From: Halarchaeoplasma sp046498385
Lineage (GTDB): Archaea > Thermoplasmatota > Thermoplasmata > Halarchaeoplasmatales > Halarchaeoplasmataceae
NCBI GenBank assembly: GCA_046498385.1
Contig: JAWOAU010000024.1
Span: forward strand, 1 to 64,000
Length of the DNA stretch: 64,000 nucleotides
Reading direction: 5' to 3'
The position numbers were made by a program, and so were the translations under genes. This document shows, one piece after another, positions 1-6,560 of the stretch (position 1 is its first letter; every line of letters begins with the position of its first letter). The notes beneath the pieces were generated by a model. It saw nothing but the letters and a program-made list of their open reading frames with translations. It was not told the origin of the DNA and did no database searches.

Positions 1-915
1 AATCCATCGAGTTCTCTGCGGCGGCATATGACGAATTCGCTAACCTGATCACTGACGATGCTGCGGACTTTACATGGAGCGGTGCAGATGCATCGGGTAT
101 GTTCCTTGAAACAGTGGTCGGTACTTACGACGTAACAGCCGCCTATAACGGAGTTACGTCCACCGCAGTTACGGTCACGGTGGTTCCCGGAGCCGCCCAT
201 GAGGTAGAGATATCGCCGGATACGGATCAAACAGTTGAATCAGGAGAATCCATCGAGTTCTCTGCGGCGGCATATGACGAATTCGCTAACCTGATCACTG
301 ACGATGCTGCGGACTTTACATGGAGCGGTGCAGATGCATCGGGTATGTTCCTTGAAACAGTGGTCGGTACTTACGACGTAACAGCCGCCTATGGCGGAGT
401 TACGTCCACCGCAGTTACGGTCACGGTGATTCCCGGAGATGCCCATACCGTAGAGATATCGCCGGACACCGAGCAAACCGTAGAGGCCGGAGAAACACTG
501 GATTTCTCTGCGGCGGCATATGACGAATTCGGTAACCTGATCACTGACGATGCTGCGGACTTTACATGGAGCGGTGCAGCAAACGGTGTGTTCTACGAAG
601 AGACCGTCGGTACTTACGACGTAACAGCCGCCTATGACGGAGTTACGTCTACCACAGTTACGGTTACGGTAGTTCCCGGAGCCGCCCATGAGGTAGAGAT
701 ATCGCCGGATACGGATCAAACAGTTGAATCAGGAGAATCCATCGAATTCTCTGCGGCGGCATATGACGAATTCGCTAACCTGATCACTGACGATGTTGCG
801 GACTTTACTTGGGCCAATGCGGACGCAGGAGTATTTCAGGAAACAGAGGCCGGCACCTATGACGTGACTGCAGCCTATGACGGGGTTACGTCTACCGCAG
901 TGACGGTCACGGTAG
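1..915 (+). repeat. Four near-identical tandem coding repeats, period 246/246/243 bp
   Basis: Equivalent points (the GAATCC or GAAACA before the TTCTCTGCGGCGGC block) fall at about 0, 246, 492 and 735, giving periods of 246, 246 and 243 bp (82, 82 and 81 codons). The first two copies are nearly identical base for base. The third carries clustered changes (AANGVFYEE instead of DASGMFLE), and the last diverges after about 800. More copies probably lie upstream of the window. Confidence 0.9.
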
Positions 916-1472
916 AACTGCCTCTGGATAACCCATACTTTGAAGTCGAGATCACAGACTATGACGAAGAAGTCGAGGAAGGAGAACAAGTACCTGTAGA
1001 ATACACTGTAACGAACACCGGTGATCTGGAAGGTACTCAAGACATAGTGTTCAGTGTAAACGATATGGAGATCGAAGTGCATACGGATATCATCCTCGGC
1101 GCCGATCAGGAACATACTGGTACGTTTACATGGACTGCGGAAGATGAAGGGGAATACACACTAGAAGTGTCCAGCGACAATGAAAGCAGCTCGGCGACCA
1201 TGACAGTTACCGGTGAGACAGAAGAACCAGATGAGTCAGAAGATTCAGAAGAACCAGGCTTCCTTGAAGATTACTGGTGGATATTAATCCTGTTGATCAT
1301 CATCCTTATGATCGTCGTTGTGCTTGCGATGAGGCATGGAAAAGAAGAGCCGGTAGAAGATATAGAGGACGATTATTCGGATGAAACGGAAGAGGATACA
1401 TTGTCCCCGGACGAGGGGGAGGAGGAAGAGGAGTCCCTTCCGAACCTGAATATAGAAGACATGGATATCTGA
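3..1472 (+). CDS. Surface protein with tandem Ig-like repeats, partial (5' end outside window)
   Basis: The frame is open from the left edge, so only the C-terminal 489 residues are visible. It holds four tandem repeats of about 82 residues, each with a YDEFANLITDDAADFTW-type strand and a GTYDVTAAY-x-GVTSTAVTVTV strand, as in bacterial Ig-like (Big/invasin) modules. A fifth, different beta domain (about 930-1220) resembles a CARDB/adhesin-type fold. A short Glu-rich linker, one transmembrane helix (YWWILILLIIILMIVVVLAM, about 1273-1335) and a roughly 45-residue strongly acidic cytoplasmic tail follow. The protein is therefore anchored by its C-terminus with the repeats outside the cell. A role in adhesion or S-layer/stalk architecture is inference. 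The repeats are almost identical at DNA level, which points to recent duplication or gene conversion. Confidence 0.85.
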   Translation, partial: SIEFSAAAYDEFANLITDDAADFTWSGADASGMFLETVVGTYDVTAAYNGVTSTAVTVTVVPGAAHEVEISPDTDQTVESGESIEFSAAAYDEFANLITDDAADFTWSGADASGMFLETVVGTYDVTAAYGGVTSTAVTVTVIPGDAHTVEISPDTEQTVEAGETLDFSAAAYDEFGNLITDDAADFTWSGAANGVFYEETVGTYDVTAAYDGVTSTTVTVTVVPGAAHEVEISPDTDQTVESGESIEFSAAAYDEFANLITDDVADFTWANADAGVFQETEAGTYDVTAAYDGVTSTAVTVTVELPLDNPYFEVEITDYDEEVEEGEQVPVEYTVTNTGDLEGTQDIVFSVNDMEIEVHTDIILGADQEHTGTFTWTAEDEGEYTLEVSSDNESSSATMTVTGETEEPDESEDSEEPGFLEDYWWILILLIIILMIVVVLAMRHGKEEPVEDIEDDYSDETEEDTLSPDEGEEEEESLPNLNIEDMDI

Positions 1473-1493
1473 ACCTGTATAGCGGAACCCGCG

Positions 1494-1507
1494 ACTTAGT
1501 TCAAAAA
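1494..1507 (+). repeat. 14-bp motif shared with 49113-49126
   Basis: ACTTAGTTCAAAAA occurs here, just after a surface-protein gene, and again at 49113-49126 after tRNA-His. Flanking bits are also similar: CCTGTA upstream and ACTATAA downstream in both places. It may mark decayed ends of the same mobile element, but chance cannot be excluded from two copies. Confidence 0.35.
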
Positions 1508-1611
1508 ATCATATCATTGACTATAAATCGGAAGCCAAAGGATCGCCGGATGCCGCAAGATAGGATATACTGAGCTTAGGGTAGAAAGTTGTGAGGTCTA
1601 TCCTCATCTTT

Positions 1612-1633
1612 TAAAAAAAGAAGAAAAAAAAGG
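1612..1633 (-). terminator. Poly-T tract downstream of GYD gene
   Basis: Read on the minus strand, a run of T-rich sequence with two uninterrupted stretches of seven or more T begins within a few bases of the stop of the GYD gene. Archaeal intrinsic termination needs only such U-tracts. Confidence 0.5.
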
Positions 1634-1635
1634 GT

Positions 1636-1923
1636 TTAGCTGTCCATTGCGCCTATGAACTCTTCTATGGTCATAGCGGGCATGGTAACTGTACGGATAG
1701 TTCCTCTAGAACTCATCTCGCCTACAACATTGGTGATGCTGTGATGATCCGGTGTTTCCAGGATGGTTATGAAGTCATACTTACCCAGAAGGGCGTACTG
1801 CTGGAGAACTTTGACTCCTTTCTTCTCCATCTCTTCATTAACTTCTAGAATTCTTTCCGGATTTTTCTTTATAGTTTTTCTTCCTTCATCCGTTAGCTTG
1901 GAAACTACTACATACTTGGCCAT
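1636..1923 (-). CDS. GYD domain protein
   Basis: A 95-residue protein of the GYD family (a ferredoxin-like alpha+beta barrel fold common in archaea and bacteria). The family motif is visible as LLGKYDFI around residues 48-55, preceded by KGVKVLQQYA and followed by ETPDHHSITNVV. The family has no established reaction; it is usually seen as small stand-alone oligomers. I start at MAKYVVV rather than an ATG 13 codons upstream because an AAAGGTG ribosome-binding site precedes it and the extra residues (Cys/Arg-rich) do not look like coding sequence. It is monocistronic and divergent from the L18e operon. Function unknown. Confidence 0.85.
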   Translation of the reverse strand: MAKYVVVSKLTDEGRKTIKKNPERILEVNEEMEKKGVKVLQQYALLGKYDFITILETPDHHSITNVVGEMSSRGTIRTVTMPAMTIEEFIGAMDS

Positions 1924-2007
1924 CTTAAAACACCTTTCAAAACAGGTATAGCATCTATGCATATATAGATTACTGATAACGGAGTTGAAAATCGGTCGTC
2001 AGTAAGG

Positions 2008-2015
2008 TTTATAAA
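2008..2015 (+). promoter_or_regulatory. TATA box of the ribosomal/RNA polymerase operon
   Basis: TTTATAAA, preceded by a purine-rich GTAAGG that could serve as BRE. A start site about 25 bases downstream (near 2038) would leave a short leader containing GGAGGAG (2053-2059), the ribosome-binding site of L18e. Confidence 0.65.
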
Positions 2016-2065
2016 CAACATACTCAGTGGGTTGGGCAAACTTCCGCATGTCGGAGGAGTCAGAT

Positions 2066-2428
2066 ATGACACTAGATAACAAGACAAACCAAAATATTGT
2101 ACGCCTGGTTAAATATCTAAAAGCCAGGTCGAGAAACAAATCAGCACCTATCTGGCGAGATGTGGCGGAAAGGCTTGAAAAACCCTCTAAAAATTGGGCG
2201 GAGGTAAACCTTTCTACCATACAGCGATTCGCCAAAGAAGGAGATACCGTCCTAGTTCCGGGAAAGGTTTTAGGAGCGGGTTACCTGAGCAAAAAAGTCA
2301 ACATAGGCTCTTTCAGTATCAGCCAAGGTGCTAGAAAGAAGGTAGAGGATGCCGGTGGATCCTATATGGATATACGGGAGATGGCTAAAAAGAATCCAAA
2401 GGGTTCCGGCATAAGGATAATGGGGTGA
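2066..2428 (+). CDS. rpl18e: 50S ribosomal protein L18e
   Basis: The 120-residue archaeal/eukaryotic large-subunit protein L18e (L15-like fold). Family signatures visible are the IWRDVAERLEKP segment, VNLSTIQRFAKEGDTVLVPGKVLG in the middle and the C-terminal NPKGSGIRIMG end. The start at 2066 is set by a GGAGGAG ribosome-binding site eight bases upstream; an in-frame ATG 13 codons earlier would place non-conserved residues before the normal MTLDNKTN start. First gene of a tight operon with L13, S9 and RpoN, the standard archaeal order. Confidence 0.95.
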   Translation: MTLDNKTNQNIVRLVKYLKARSRNKSAPIWRDVAERLEKPSKNWAEVNLSTIQRFAKEGDTVLVPGKVLGAGYLSKKVNIGSFSISQGARKKVEDAGGSYMDIREMAKKNPKGSGIRIMG

Positions 2429-2432
2429 CTTC

Positions 2433-2843
2433 ATGAAGGTATATAACGGAGAAGAAAAAATACTGGGACGGCTGGCCACTCAGGTGGCTAAGGACATCCT
2501 CGATGGAGAAGAAGTGAGGCTGGTCAACGCCGAGAAGGTATTCATAGTTGGAAATAAAGGCATGATCTTAAGCAAGTACAGGAAAAACCGGGAGAGGGGA
2601 AAACAAATGCGAGGTCCCTTCTATCCCCGAAGACCGGAGCGTATATTCACGCGTACGGTACGGGGGATGCTGCCGTATCAGAAGCCCCGCGGACGAAGAG
2701 CGTTAAAGAGGTTCAGAGCATACATCGGAGTCCCCTCTGAGTTTCAGGATTCAAAAATAATCGTACCTGATGTTAAGGATGCCGAGGGAAGTAAGGGAGT
2801 CACGTTAGGAGAAGTGTCTTCCTATTTAGGAGCTAAATTCTAG
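2433..2843 (+). CDS. rplM: 50S ribosomal protein L13
   Basis: 136 residues, the archaeal uL13 length. Begins with the typical VYNGEEKILGRLATQVAKDI block (residues 3-22) and contains VNAEKVFIVGNK, GPFYPRRPERIF and the conserved GMLPYQKPRGRRALKR rRNA-binding segment. Starts four bases after the L18e stop, so translation is probably coupled. It ends with TAG, which shows that TAG is an ordinary stop codon in a highly expressed gene here. Confidence 0.95.
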   Translation: MKVYNGEEKILGRLATQVAKDILDGEEVRLVNAEKVFIVGNKGMILSKYRKNRERGKQMRGPFYPRRPERIFTRTVRGMLPYQKPRGRRALKRFRAYIGVPSEFQDSKIIVPDVKDAEGSKGVTLGEVSSYLGAKF

Positions 2844-2854
2844 AGGTCTTTGTT

Positions 2855-3262
2855 ATGACTGATAAAAAGATTGTAACACGTACGGGAAAAAGAAAAACCG
2901 CCATCGCCAAGGCGACTATAAAGCCGGGAAAAGGTCGGTTCAGGATCAACAGTGTACCCTTGGAGATACAGAAACCTCATATGGCCAGGCTAAAGATACA
3001 AGAACCTGTTCAATTAGTGGGCGACAGGGTAGACAATGTGGACGTGAATGTCAACGTCACCGGCGGCGGTGTCATGGGTCAAGCTGGTGCCGCTAGGACC
3101 GCCATCGCACTTTGTTTTGTGGATTATTTCCAGGATCCGGAGCTGGAGGAGTTGTTCAAGGAGTACGACCGCAGTTTACTTGTATCCGATCCCAGGAGGA
3201 GCCTGCCAAAACAGCCGATGGGCCGTGGTGCGCGTAAGAAGAGACAGAAATCATACCGGTGA
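2855..3262 (+). CDS. rpsI: 30S ribosomal protein S9
   Basis: 135 residues, archaeal uS9. The N-terminal TRTGKRKTAIAKATIKPGKG segment, the GGGVMGQAGAARTAIA core and the C-terminal DPRRSLPKQPMGRGARKKRQKSYR tail are all present; the basic tail ending KSYR reaches the P-site tRNA in known ribosomes. Starts 11 bases after L13 in the same operon. Confidence 0.95.
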   Translation: MTDKKIVTRTGKRKTAIAKATIKPGKGRFRINSVPLEIQKPHMARLKIQEPVQLVGDRVDNVDVNVNVTGGGVMGQAGAARTAIALCFVDYFQDPELEELFKEYDRSLLVSDPRRSLPKQPMGRGARKKRQKSYR

Positions 3263-3272
3263 TGTGAGACAG

Positions 3273-3461
3273 ATGATAATACCCATAAGATGTTTCACCT
3301 GTGGAAAAGTGATAGCGAACGTATACGAGGTATACCTGAGCCGGGTAGAGAGAGGTGAAAAACCCGGTGAGGTACTAGATGATCTCGGGATAGAACGATA
3401 CTGCTGTCGACGTGTGATACTAGCTCATAAAGATGCCGTGGACGAGTTGATGCATTACTAA
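3273..3461 (+). CDS. rpoN: DNA-directed RNA polymerase subunit N (Rpb10 homologue)
   Basis: 62 residues, the usual size of archaeal RpoN. It begins MIIPIRCFTCGKVI (zinc ligands Cys7 and Cys10), with the second Cys pair in ERYCCRRVIL (residues 44-45). It stabilises the D/L/N/P assembly platform of RNA polymerase. I use ATG 3273, ten bases after the S9 stop; a longer in-frame extension overlapping S9 in another frame is an artefact because it lacks any similarity before MIIPIRC. Last protein gene of the ribosomal operon, followed at once by tRNA-Pro. Confidence 0.95.
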   Translation: MIIPIRCFTCGKVIANVYEVYLSRVERGEKPGEVLDDLGIERYCCRRVILAHKDAVDELMHY

Positions 3462-3476
3462 TAAACCATTTCTCAA

Positions 3477-3551
3477 GGGCCCGTGGGGTAGCTTGGTCCA
3501 TCCTTCTAGCATGGGGAGCTAGGCACCCGAATTCAAATTTCGGCGGGCCCA
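3477..3551 (+). tRNA. tRNA-Pro (GGG), CCA encoded at 3552-3554
   Basis: The acceptor stem GGGCCCG (3477-3483) pairs with CGGGCCC (3544-3550), with A as discriminator and CCA encoded. The anticodon stem CTAGC/GCTAG encloses the loop ATGGGGA, giving anticodon GGG. The T-arm is CCGAA-TTCAAAT-TTCGG. No intron. It lies 16 bases after rpoN on the same strand and T-rich sequence (3555-3567) follows, so it may be co-transcribed with the operon. Confidence 0.93.
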
Positions 3552-3562
3552 CCATTTTCCTT

Positions 3563-4978
3563 TTATATCCTATTTTTAGGCCGCTCTAGTACCTCATCAT
3601 CGATGACCTTTGTTTTCCACCTTCCCATCCCCAGTACGAGGATGGCTGCGCCTGCGGATAGAACATTACTGAGTGCCATCCCTATCCAAACACCGGTGGA
3701 CTGCATACCAAGGTACAGTGCAAATATGAAACTCAACGGTACCCGCAGACCCCATAATCGCAGCAAATCCAGGCCCATCATGTACTTTGTGTGGCCCGAG
3801 CCTTCAAAGACCGCATTGACCGCTCGAAACAGGCCGAAGAAAGGCATGCTCAATGAAAATATTAGAAGGAACTCGGCCCCCATACGCACAACTTCGGGAT
3901 CCTGGTTGAAAATAATGATAAACTCTCGGCTCAAAAGGAACAGTATTATAGTGAATACTCCCATCAAACCTGCGATGGATATCATACCCTTTTTAACCAC
4001 TTCCTGCGCCCTTTTCAACTTTCCGGCCCCGAGGTTCTGGCCTACCATGGTACTCATGGCGATGGCCAGCCCGCCCATGAGTACGAACATCACACCGAGT
4101 ATCCTGTCCCCGGCGTTGTAGGCCGCTAGAGCGGCATCGCTGTTGTGCACCCGGGCCACGATAAACATTATTGCCACAAAGCCGAAGGCCGTACCGCTGT
4201 TTCCTATACTTGCCGGGGCCCCGATTTTGAATAGTTTTTTAAGTCTGTAAAAATCTGGCTTAAGATTTTCCAGGCTTAACTTTATCCCCAATTTACCTTT
4301 TAATATCAAATACATGGCGATGGAAGCGGCAAAGGCCCTGGTAATCAATGTGGCAAAGGCGGCTCCGAATATACCCCATTTTGGAAAGGGTCCGACACCG
4401 TATATAAACAGTGGATCCAGGATTATATTTGCGCCTACGGCTACCACGGTGATCATCATAGGTGTAATCGTATCTCCCCAAGCCCGGAGTGTGAAGGCGA
4501 AGGCCATGAATATGAACATGAATGGCTGGCTCAAGAATATGGTCCTCATGAATACGGTGCCCTTCGCCGCAACTTCCGGGCTATCAACCAGTATGGAGTT
4601 CAGTAAAAGGGGAGATATAAGAAATCCTACTATCGCTACGATGGTTGAAAAAATTATCATGAAGAAAAACAACTGGCCCGCTATCAGCTCGGCGATGCCG
4701 TGCTGCTTGGCACCTGTGTGCTGAGAGATCAGGGCGATCGCGGCGATCCCAAAACCGGTACCTACGGAGACCATCAACCAGACCAGAGGCCAAGATACCT
4801 GAGTCGCCGCAAGGGCCTCTTTGCCTGCGGTTTCACCCATATTTCCAAGCCAGTATGTATCCGCAAGGTTATAACTGATCTGCAACAAGGACTCTATCAT
4901 TATAGGCCAACCTATGAGAAATAGGGTGGGAACGATATTCCCATTGAGTATGTCAGGTTTTTTCCCTCGGCGGAACAT
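3563..4978 (-). CDS. MATE family multidrug/Na+ efflux transporter
   Basis: 471 residues with the 12 hydrophobic segments and two-fold pseudo-repeat of MATE exporters. The N-terminal half has LFLIGWPIMIESLLQISYNLADTYWLG, the classic MATE opening with its conserved Asp; the second half begins FKIGAPASIGNSG, the matching repeat. MatE-type antiporters exchange cations (H+ or Na+) for drugs or metabolites at the cytoplasmic membrane; substrate unknown. The ATG at 4978 is 26 bases from a TATA box (5001-5010), so the mRNA is probably leaderless. A G-rich tract and a palindrome lie just upstream and may regulate it. Its stop is eight bases from tRNA-Pro, convergent. Confidence 0.9.
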   Translation of the reverse strand: MFRRGKKPDILNGNIVPTLFLIGWPIMIESLLQISYNLADTYWLGNMGETAGKEALAATQVSWPLVWLMVSVGTGFGIAAIALISQHTGAKQHGIAELIAGQLFFFMIIFSTIVAIVGFLISPLLLNSILVDSPEVAAKGTVFMRTIFLSQPFMFIFMAFAFTLRAWGDTITPMMITVVAVGANIILDPLFIYGVGPFPKWGIFGAAFATLITRAFAASIAMYLILKGKLGIKLSLENLKPDFYRLKKLFKIGAPASIGNSGTAFGFVAIMFIVARVHNSDAALAAYNAGDRILGVMFVLMGGLAIAMSTMVGQNLGAGKLKRAQEVVKKGMISIAGLMGVFTIILFLLSREFIIIFNQDPEVVRMGAEFLLIFSLSMPFFGLFRAVNAVFEGSGHTKYMMGLDLLRLWGLRVPLSFIFALYLGMQSTGVWIGMALSNVLSAGAAILVLGMGRWKTKVIDDEVLERPKNRI

Positions 4979-5000
4979 CTAAGGGTCAAACATACACTCG

Positions 5001-5010
5001 TATAAATATG
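5001..5010 (-). promoter_or_regulatory. TATA box of the MATE gene (leaderless)
   Basis: CATATTTATA on the minus strand, centred about 27 bases from the ATG at 4978, which places the transcription start at the start codon. Confidence 0.6.
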
Positions 5011-5047
5011 CATAGGCACTGTTAACCAAAAAAATGAAAAATGATAA

Positions 5048-5062
5048 GGGGGGGTGGGAGGG
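5048..5062 (+). promoter_or_regulatory. G-quadruplex-type motif upstream of the MATE promoter
   Basis: Seven Gs, T, GGG, A, GGG: this satisfies G3-N1-G3-N1-G3-N1-G3, the tightest form of the G-quadruplex pattern. It lies 38 bases upstream of the MATE TATA box in otherwise A/T-rich DNA, with the C-rich strand being the MATE sense strand. A role in regulation is inference. Confidence 0.5.
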
Positions 5063-5070
5063 TGTTATCG

Positions 5071-5085
5071 TTACAGTATATGTAA
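5071..5085. promoter_or_regulatory. Palindrome TTACA-N5-TGTAA, candidate operator
   Basis: Perfect 5-bp inverted repeat with a 5-base A/T-rich spacer, the usual geometry for a dimeric winged-helix regulator. It lies between the MATE promoter and the end of an operon that encodes two HTH proteins. The regulator is not known. Confidence 0.4.
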
Positions 5086-5109
5086 TGCGGCACTGGTATA
5101 TAAATCTTT

Positions 5110-5367
5110 TCATGCGTACATCATACTATCAGGCACATCCCGTTCTTTCTTTTTCTTACTTTTTCGCTTGATGGACTTTTGTTGAGACGGGTTGGTGCCG
5201 TGAAAGGAAATGTCCCTGCGAAGAAGGCGCAGGTAAACTGTATCTCCTTTACCTTCCATCTGTATTATACCTCTGGAAACCAGTCCTTTGCAAATCCTTT
5301 TCATCTTTGATTCCGATACCTTCAGTTCTGCTGCAGCTTCCTTTAGGGTGATGGGGATATCCTTCAA
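5110..5367 (-). CDS. Small winged-helix DNA-binding protein
   Basis: At least 85 residues. A winged helix-turn-helix spans TLKEAAAELKVSESKMKRICKGLVSRGIIQ (the turn and recognition helix, about residues 7-36) followed by a wing (EGKGDTVYLRLL); the C-terminus is a Lys/Arg/Ser-rich tail. The start is uncertain. The only usual start codon in frame is TTG at 5367, but the preceding codons (LEERLLKLLL) continue a good helix 1 back to the stop at 5428, and no ATG or GTG is found there; an ATA or ATC start behind GGTGAAGG (5425-5432) is possible. It is last in a three-gene operon with 5428 and 5723. Target unknown. Confidence 0.7.
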   Translation of the reverse strand: MKDIPITLKEAAAELKVSESKMKRICKGLVSRGIIQMEGKGDTVYLRLLRRDISFHGTNPSQQKSIKRKSKKKKERDVPDSMMYA

Positions 5368-5427
5368 AAGTAATTTAAGCAGTCTTTCTTCCAGGGTACC
5401 GTTTTCTATATATATCGTGATAGACCT

Positions 5428-5715
5428 TCACCCGAAATAGGAAGAACTCCTGCCTTTGCTCTTTTCTTTTTTCTGTTCCATCTGTTCGATTATATCCATA
5501 TAAAGTATCATGTGAGACGGTATGACTCTCAAGGGTTCAGGCTCATCTCCTGAACATTCCAACTCGATCTTCAGCGCCTGGTCCCGTCCCAAATACATGT
5601 ATCCTTTGAAGGTTCCCACGGTCTCCATGGTTTCATCACGTTTACTGAGTGAGATTATTCTGTATTTGGACCCGATCACCAAACGGTCGAATGACGGCAT
5701 CTCCTTTTTTTTCAT
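5428..5715 (-). CDS. Conserved small protein, probable beta-barrel; function unknown
   Basis: 95 residues. The body (DRLVIGSKYRIISL, TVGTFKGYMYLGRD, ALKIELEC, LRVIPSHMILYMDIIE) alternates like a five-strand small barrel of the Sm/SH3 type, and a Lys/Ser-rich tail follows. I do not recognise the family. It starts seven bases after the stop of the upstream HTH gene and is followed by another HTH gene, so it is probably part of a regulatory or nucleic-acid-binding unit. The fold assignment is inference from strand pattern only. Confidence 0.7.
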   Translation of the reverse strand: MKKKEMPSFDRLVIGSKYRIISLSKRDETMETVGTFKGYMYLGRDQALKIELECSGDEPEPLRVIPSHMILYMDIIEQMEQKKEKSKGRSSSYFG

Positions 5716-5722
5716 CTTTTTT

Positions 5723-6169
5723 TCACCCCTTTTTTATCATATCGTCTATTTTAGCTATCGATTCACGGTATCTTTTCAAGGCTGACTCAACGTTAGCTTC
5801 TGTTATATGCCACGCGGTCACAAGATCACCGTGTCTTATGCGGTAACCTTTCTTGATAACCTCTCCATTATCTTCTACGACTATATCCTTGGATTCGATT
5901 ATATCCAAATTCTTTAATTTGTTCAAATGACGGTACACACTCGGCTTTGAGGCCTGGAGTTTATTCGCCATCTCGTCCACCGTCCATACTCTCTCGGTAT
6001 CCCTGAGAAAGCAGTCCGTCCAGAGCCGGAAGGGTATGCTGTTGTAGAGTTCTTCGCCCTCCTTCCGTCCTGACAGATAGCCGATGTCCAAAAGAAAATT
6101 TTCCAGCACCTCATTAAGTTTGTTGGATGAGATAGGTGTATGGCTTGCGATCTTCATGCTAAAAGGCAT
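5723..6169 (-). CDS. Winged-helix transcriptional regulator (ArsR/MarR-like)
   Basis: 148 residues. The centre (WTVDEMANKLQASKPSVYRHLNKLKNLDII, about 70-99) is a canonical winged HTH of the ArsR type, followed by a wing (IVVEDNGEVIKKGYRI) and a C-terminal helical segment (ANVESALKRYRESIAKIDDMIKK) suited to dimerisation. I choose the ATG at 6169 because a TATA box at 6192-6203 sits 26-30 bases upstream and would make a leaderless mRNA; ATG 6157 is an alternative, and a more distal ATG at 6247 lies upstream of the TATA. First gene of the three-gene regulatory operon, divergent from the MoaD-like gene. Confidence 0.8.
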   Translation of the reverse strand: MPFSMKIASHTPISSNKLNEVLENFLLDIGYLSGRKEGEELYNSIPFRLWTDCFLRDTERVWTVDEMANKLQASKPSVYRHLNKLKNLDIIESKDIVVEDNGEVIKKGYRIRHGDLVTAWHITEANVESALKRYRESIAKIDDMIKKG

Positions 6170-6191
6170 GGTATACGGAGTTAATTTACTG

Positions 6192-6203
6192 TATATAATA
6201 TTT
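6192..6203 (-). promoter_or_regulatory. TATA box for the regulator operon
   Basis: AAATATTATATA on the minus strand; 26-30 bases from ATG 6169. Confidence 0.55.
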
Positions 6204-6252
6204 GCGACTCTGGGTTGTTTGTTATCGGTTCCTCCCGGTACCACCAAAACGT

Positions 6253-6262
6253 AAATAATATA
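6253..6262 (+). promoter_or_regulatory. TATA box for the MoaD-like gene
   Basis: AAATAATATA, centred 29 bases before ATG 6287, consistent with a leaderless transcript. Back to back with the regulator promoter. Confidence 0.5.
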
Positions 6263-6286
6263 GTAAGGTGTAACAATAGTCAGGCG

Positions 6287-6544
6287 ATGTCATCCGAAAT
6301 AACCGTTACGATAAAATTCTTTGCAGCTACCAGGGATGCCGTGGGTAAGTCACGGATAATCAAAGAGGTCCCTAAAGGTACCACTGCAAAAGACATATTG
6401 AATATGCTTAAAAAGGAATACTCCGCCTTGGACGAGACTTCCAAACAGGTGATAGTAGCGATCAATAAAGAAACCGGCAGAGGCGGTGAATCCCTGGTGG
6501 ATGGAGATGAGATAGCGCTGCTCCCACCGGTCAGCGGCGGTTGA
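6287..6544 (+). CDS. MoaD/ThiS family sulfur carrier
   Basis: 85 residues with a ubiquitin-like fold. The N-terminal ITVTIKFFAATRDAVGK and the C-terminal VDGDEIALLPPVSGG are standard MoaD features; the terminal Gly-Gly is adenylated and thiocarboxylated to donate sulfur in molybdopterin or thiolation pathways. A requirement for pterin fits the tungsten/molybdenum AOR encoded at 26698, but archaeal paralogues (SAMPs) also serve as protein modifiers, so the exact role is open. The ATG at 6287 follows a TATA box at leaderless distance. The next gene, a large surface protein, starts 16 bases after the stop behind its own GAGGTGA. Confidence 0.85.
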   Translation: MSSEITVTIKFFAATRDAVGKSRIIKEVPKGTTAKDILNMLKKEYSALDETSKQVIVAINKETGRGGESLVDGDEIALLPPVSGG

Positions 6545-6560
6545 AAAGAGGTGACTTTCG

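Noticed and set aside
240..1115. Two long minus-strand open frames opposite the Ig-like repeats
   Set aside because: They mirror the repeat structure, encode Arg/Cys-rich sequence with no domain, and the plus frame has clear protein repeats, a membrane helix and a tail.
1473..1611. C/D box guide RNA in the intergenic region
   Set aside because: A CTGA-like box is present but no convincing C box or paired C'/D' boxes.
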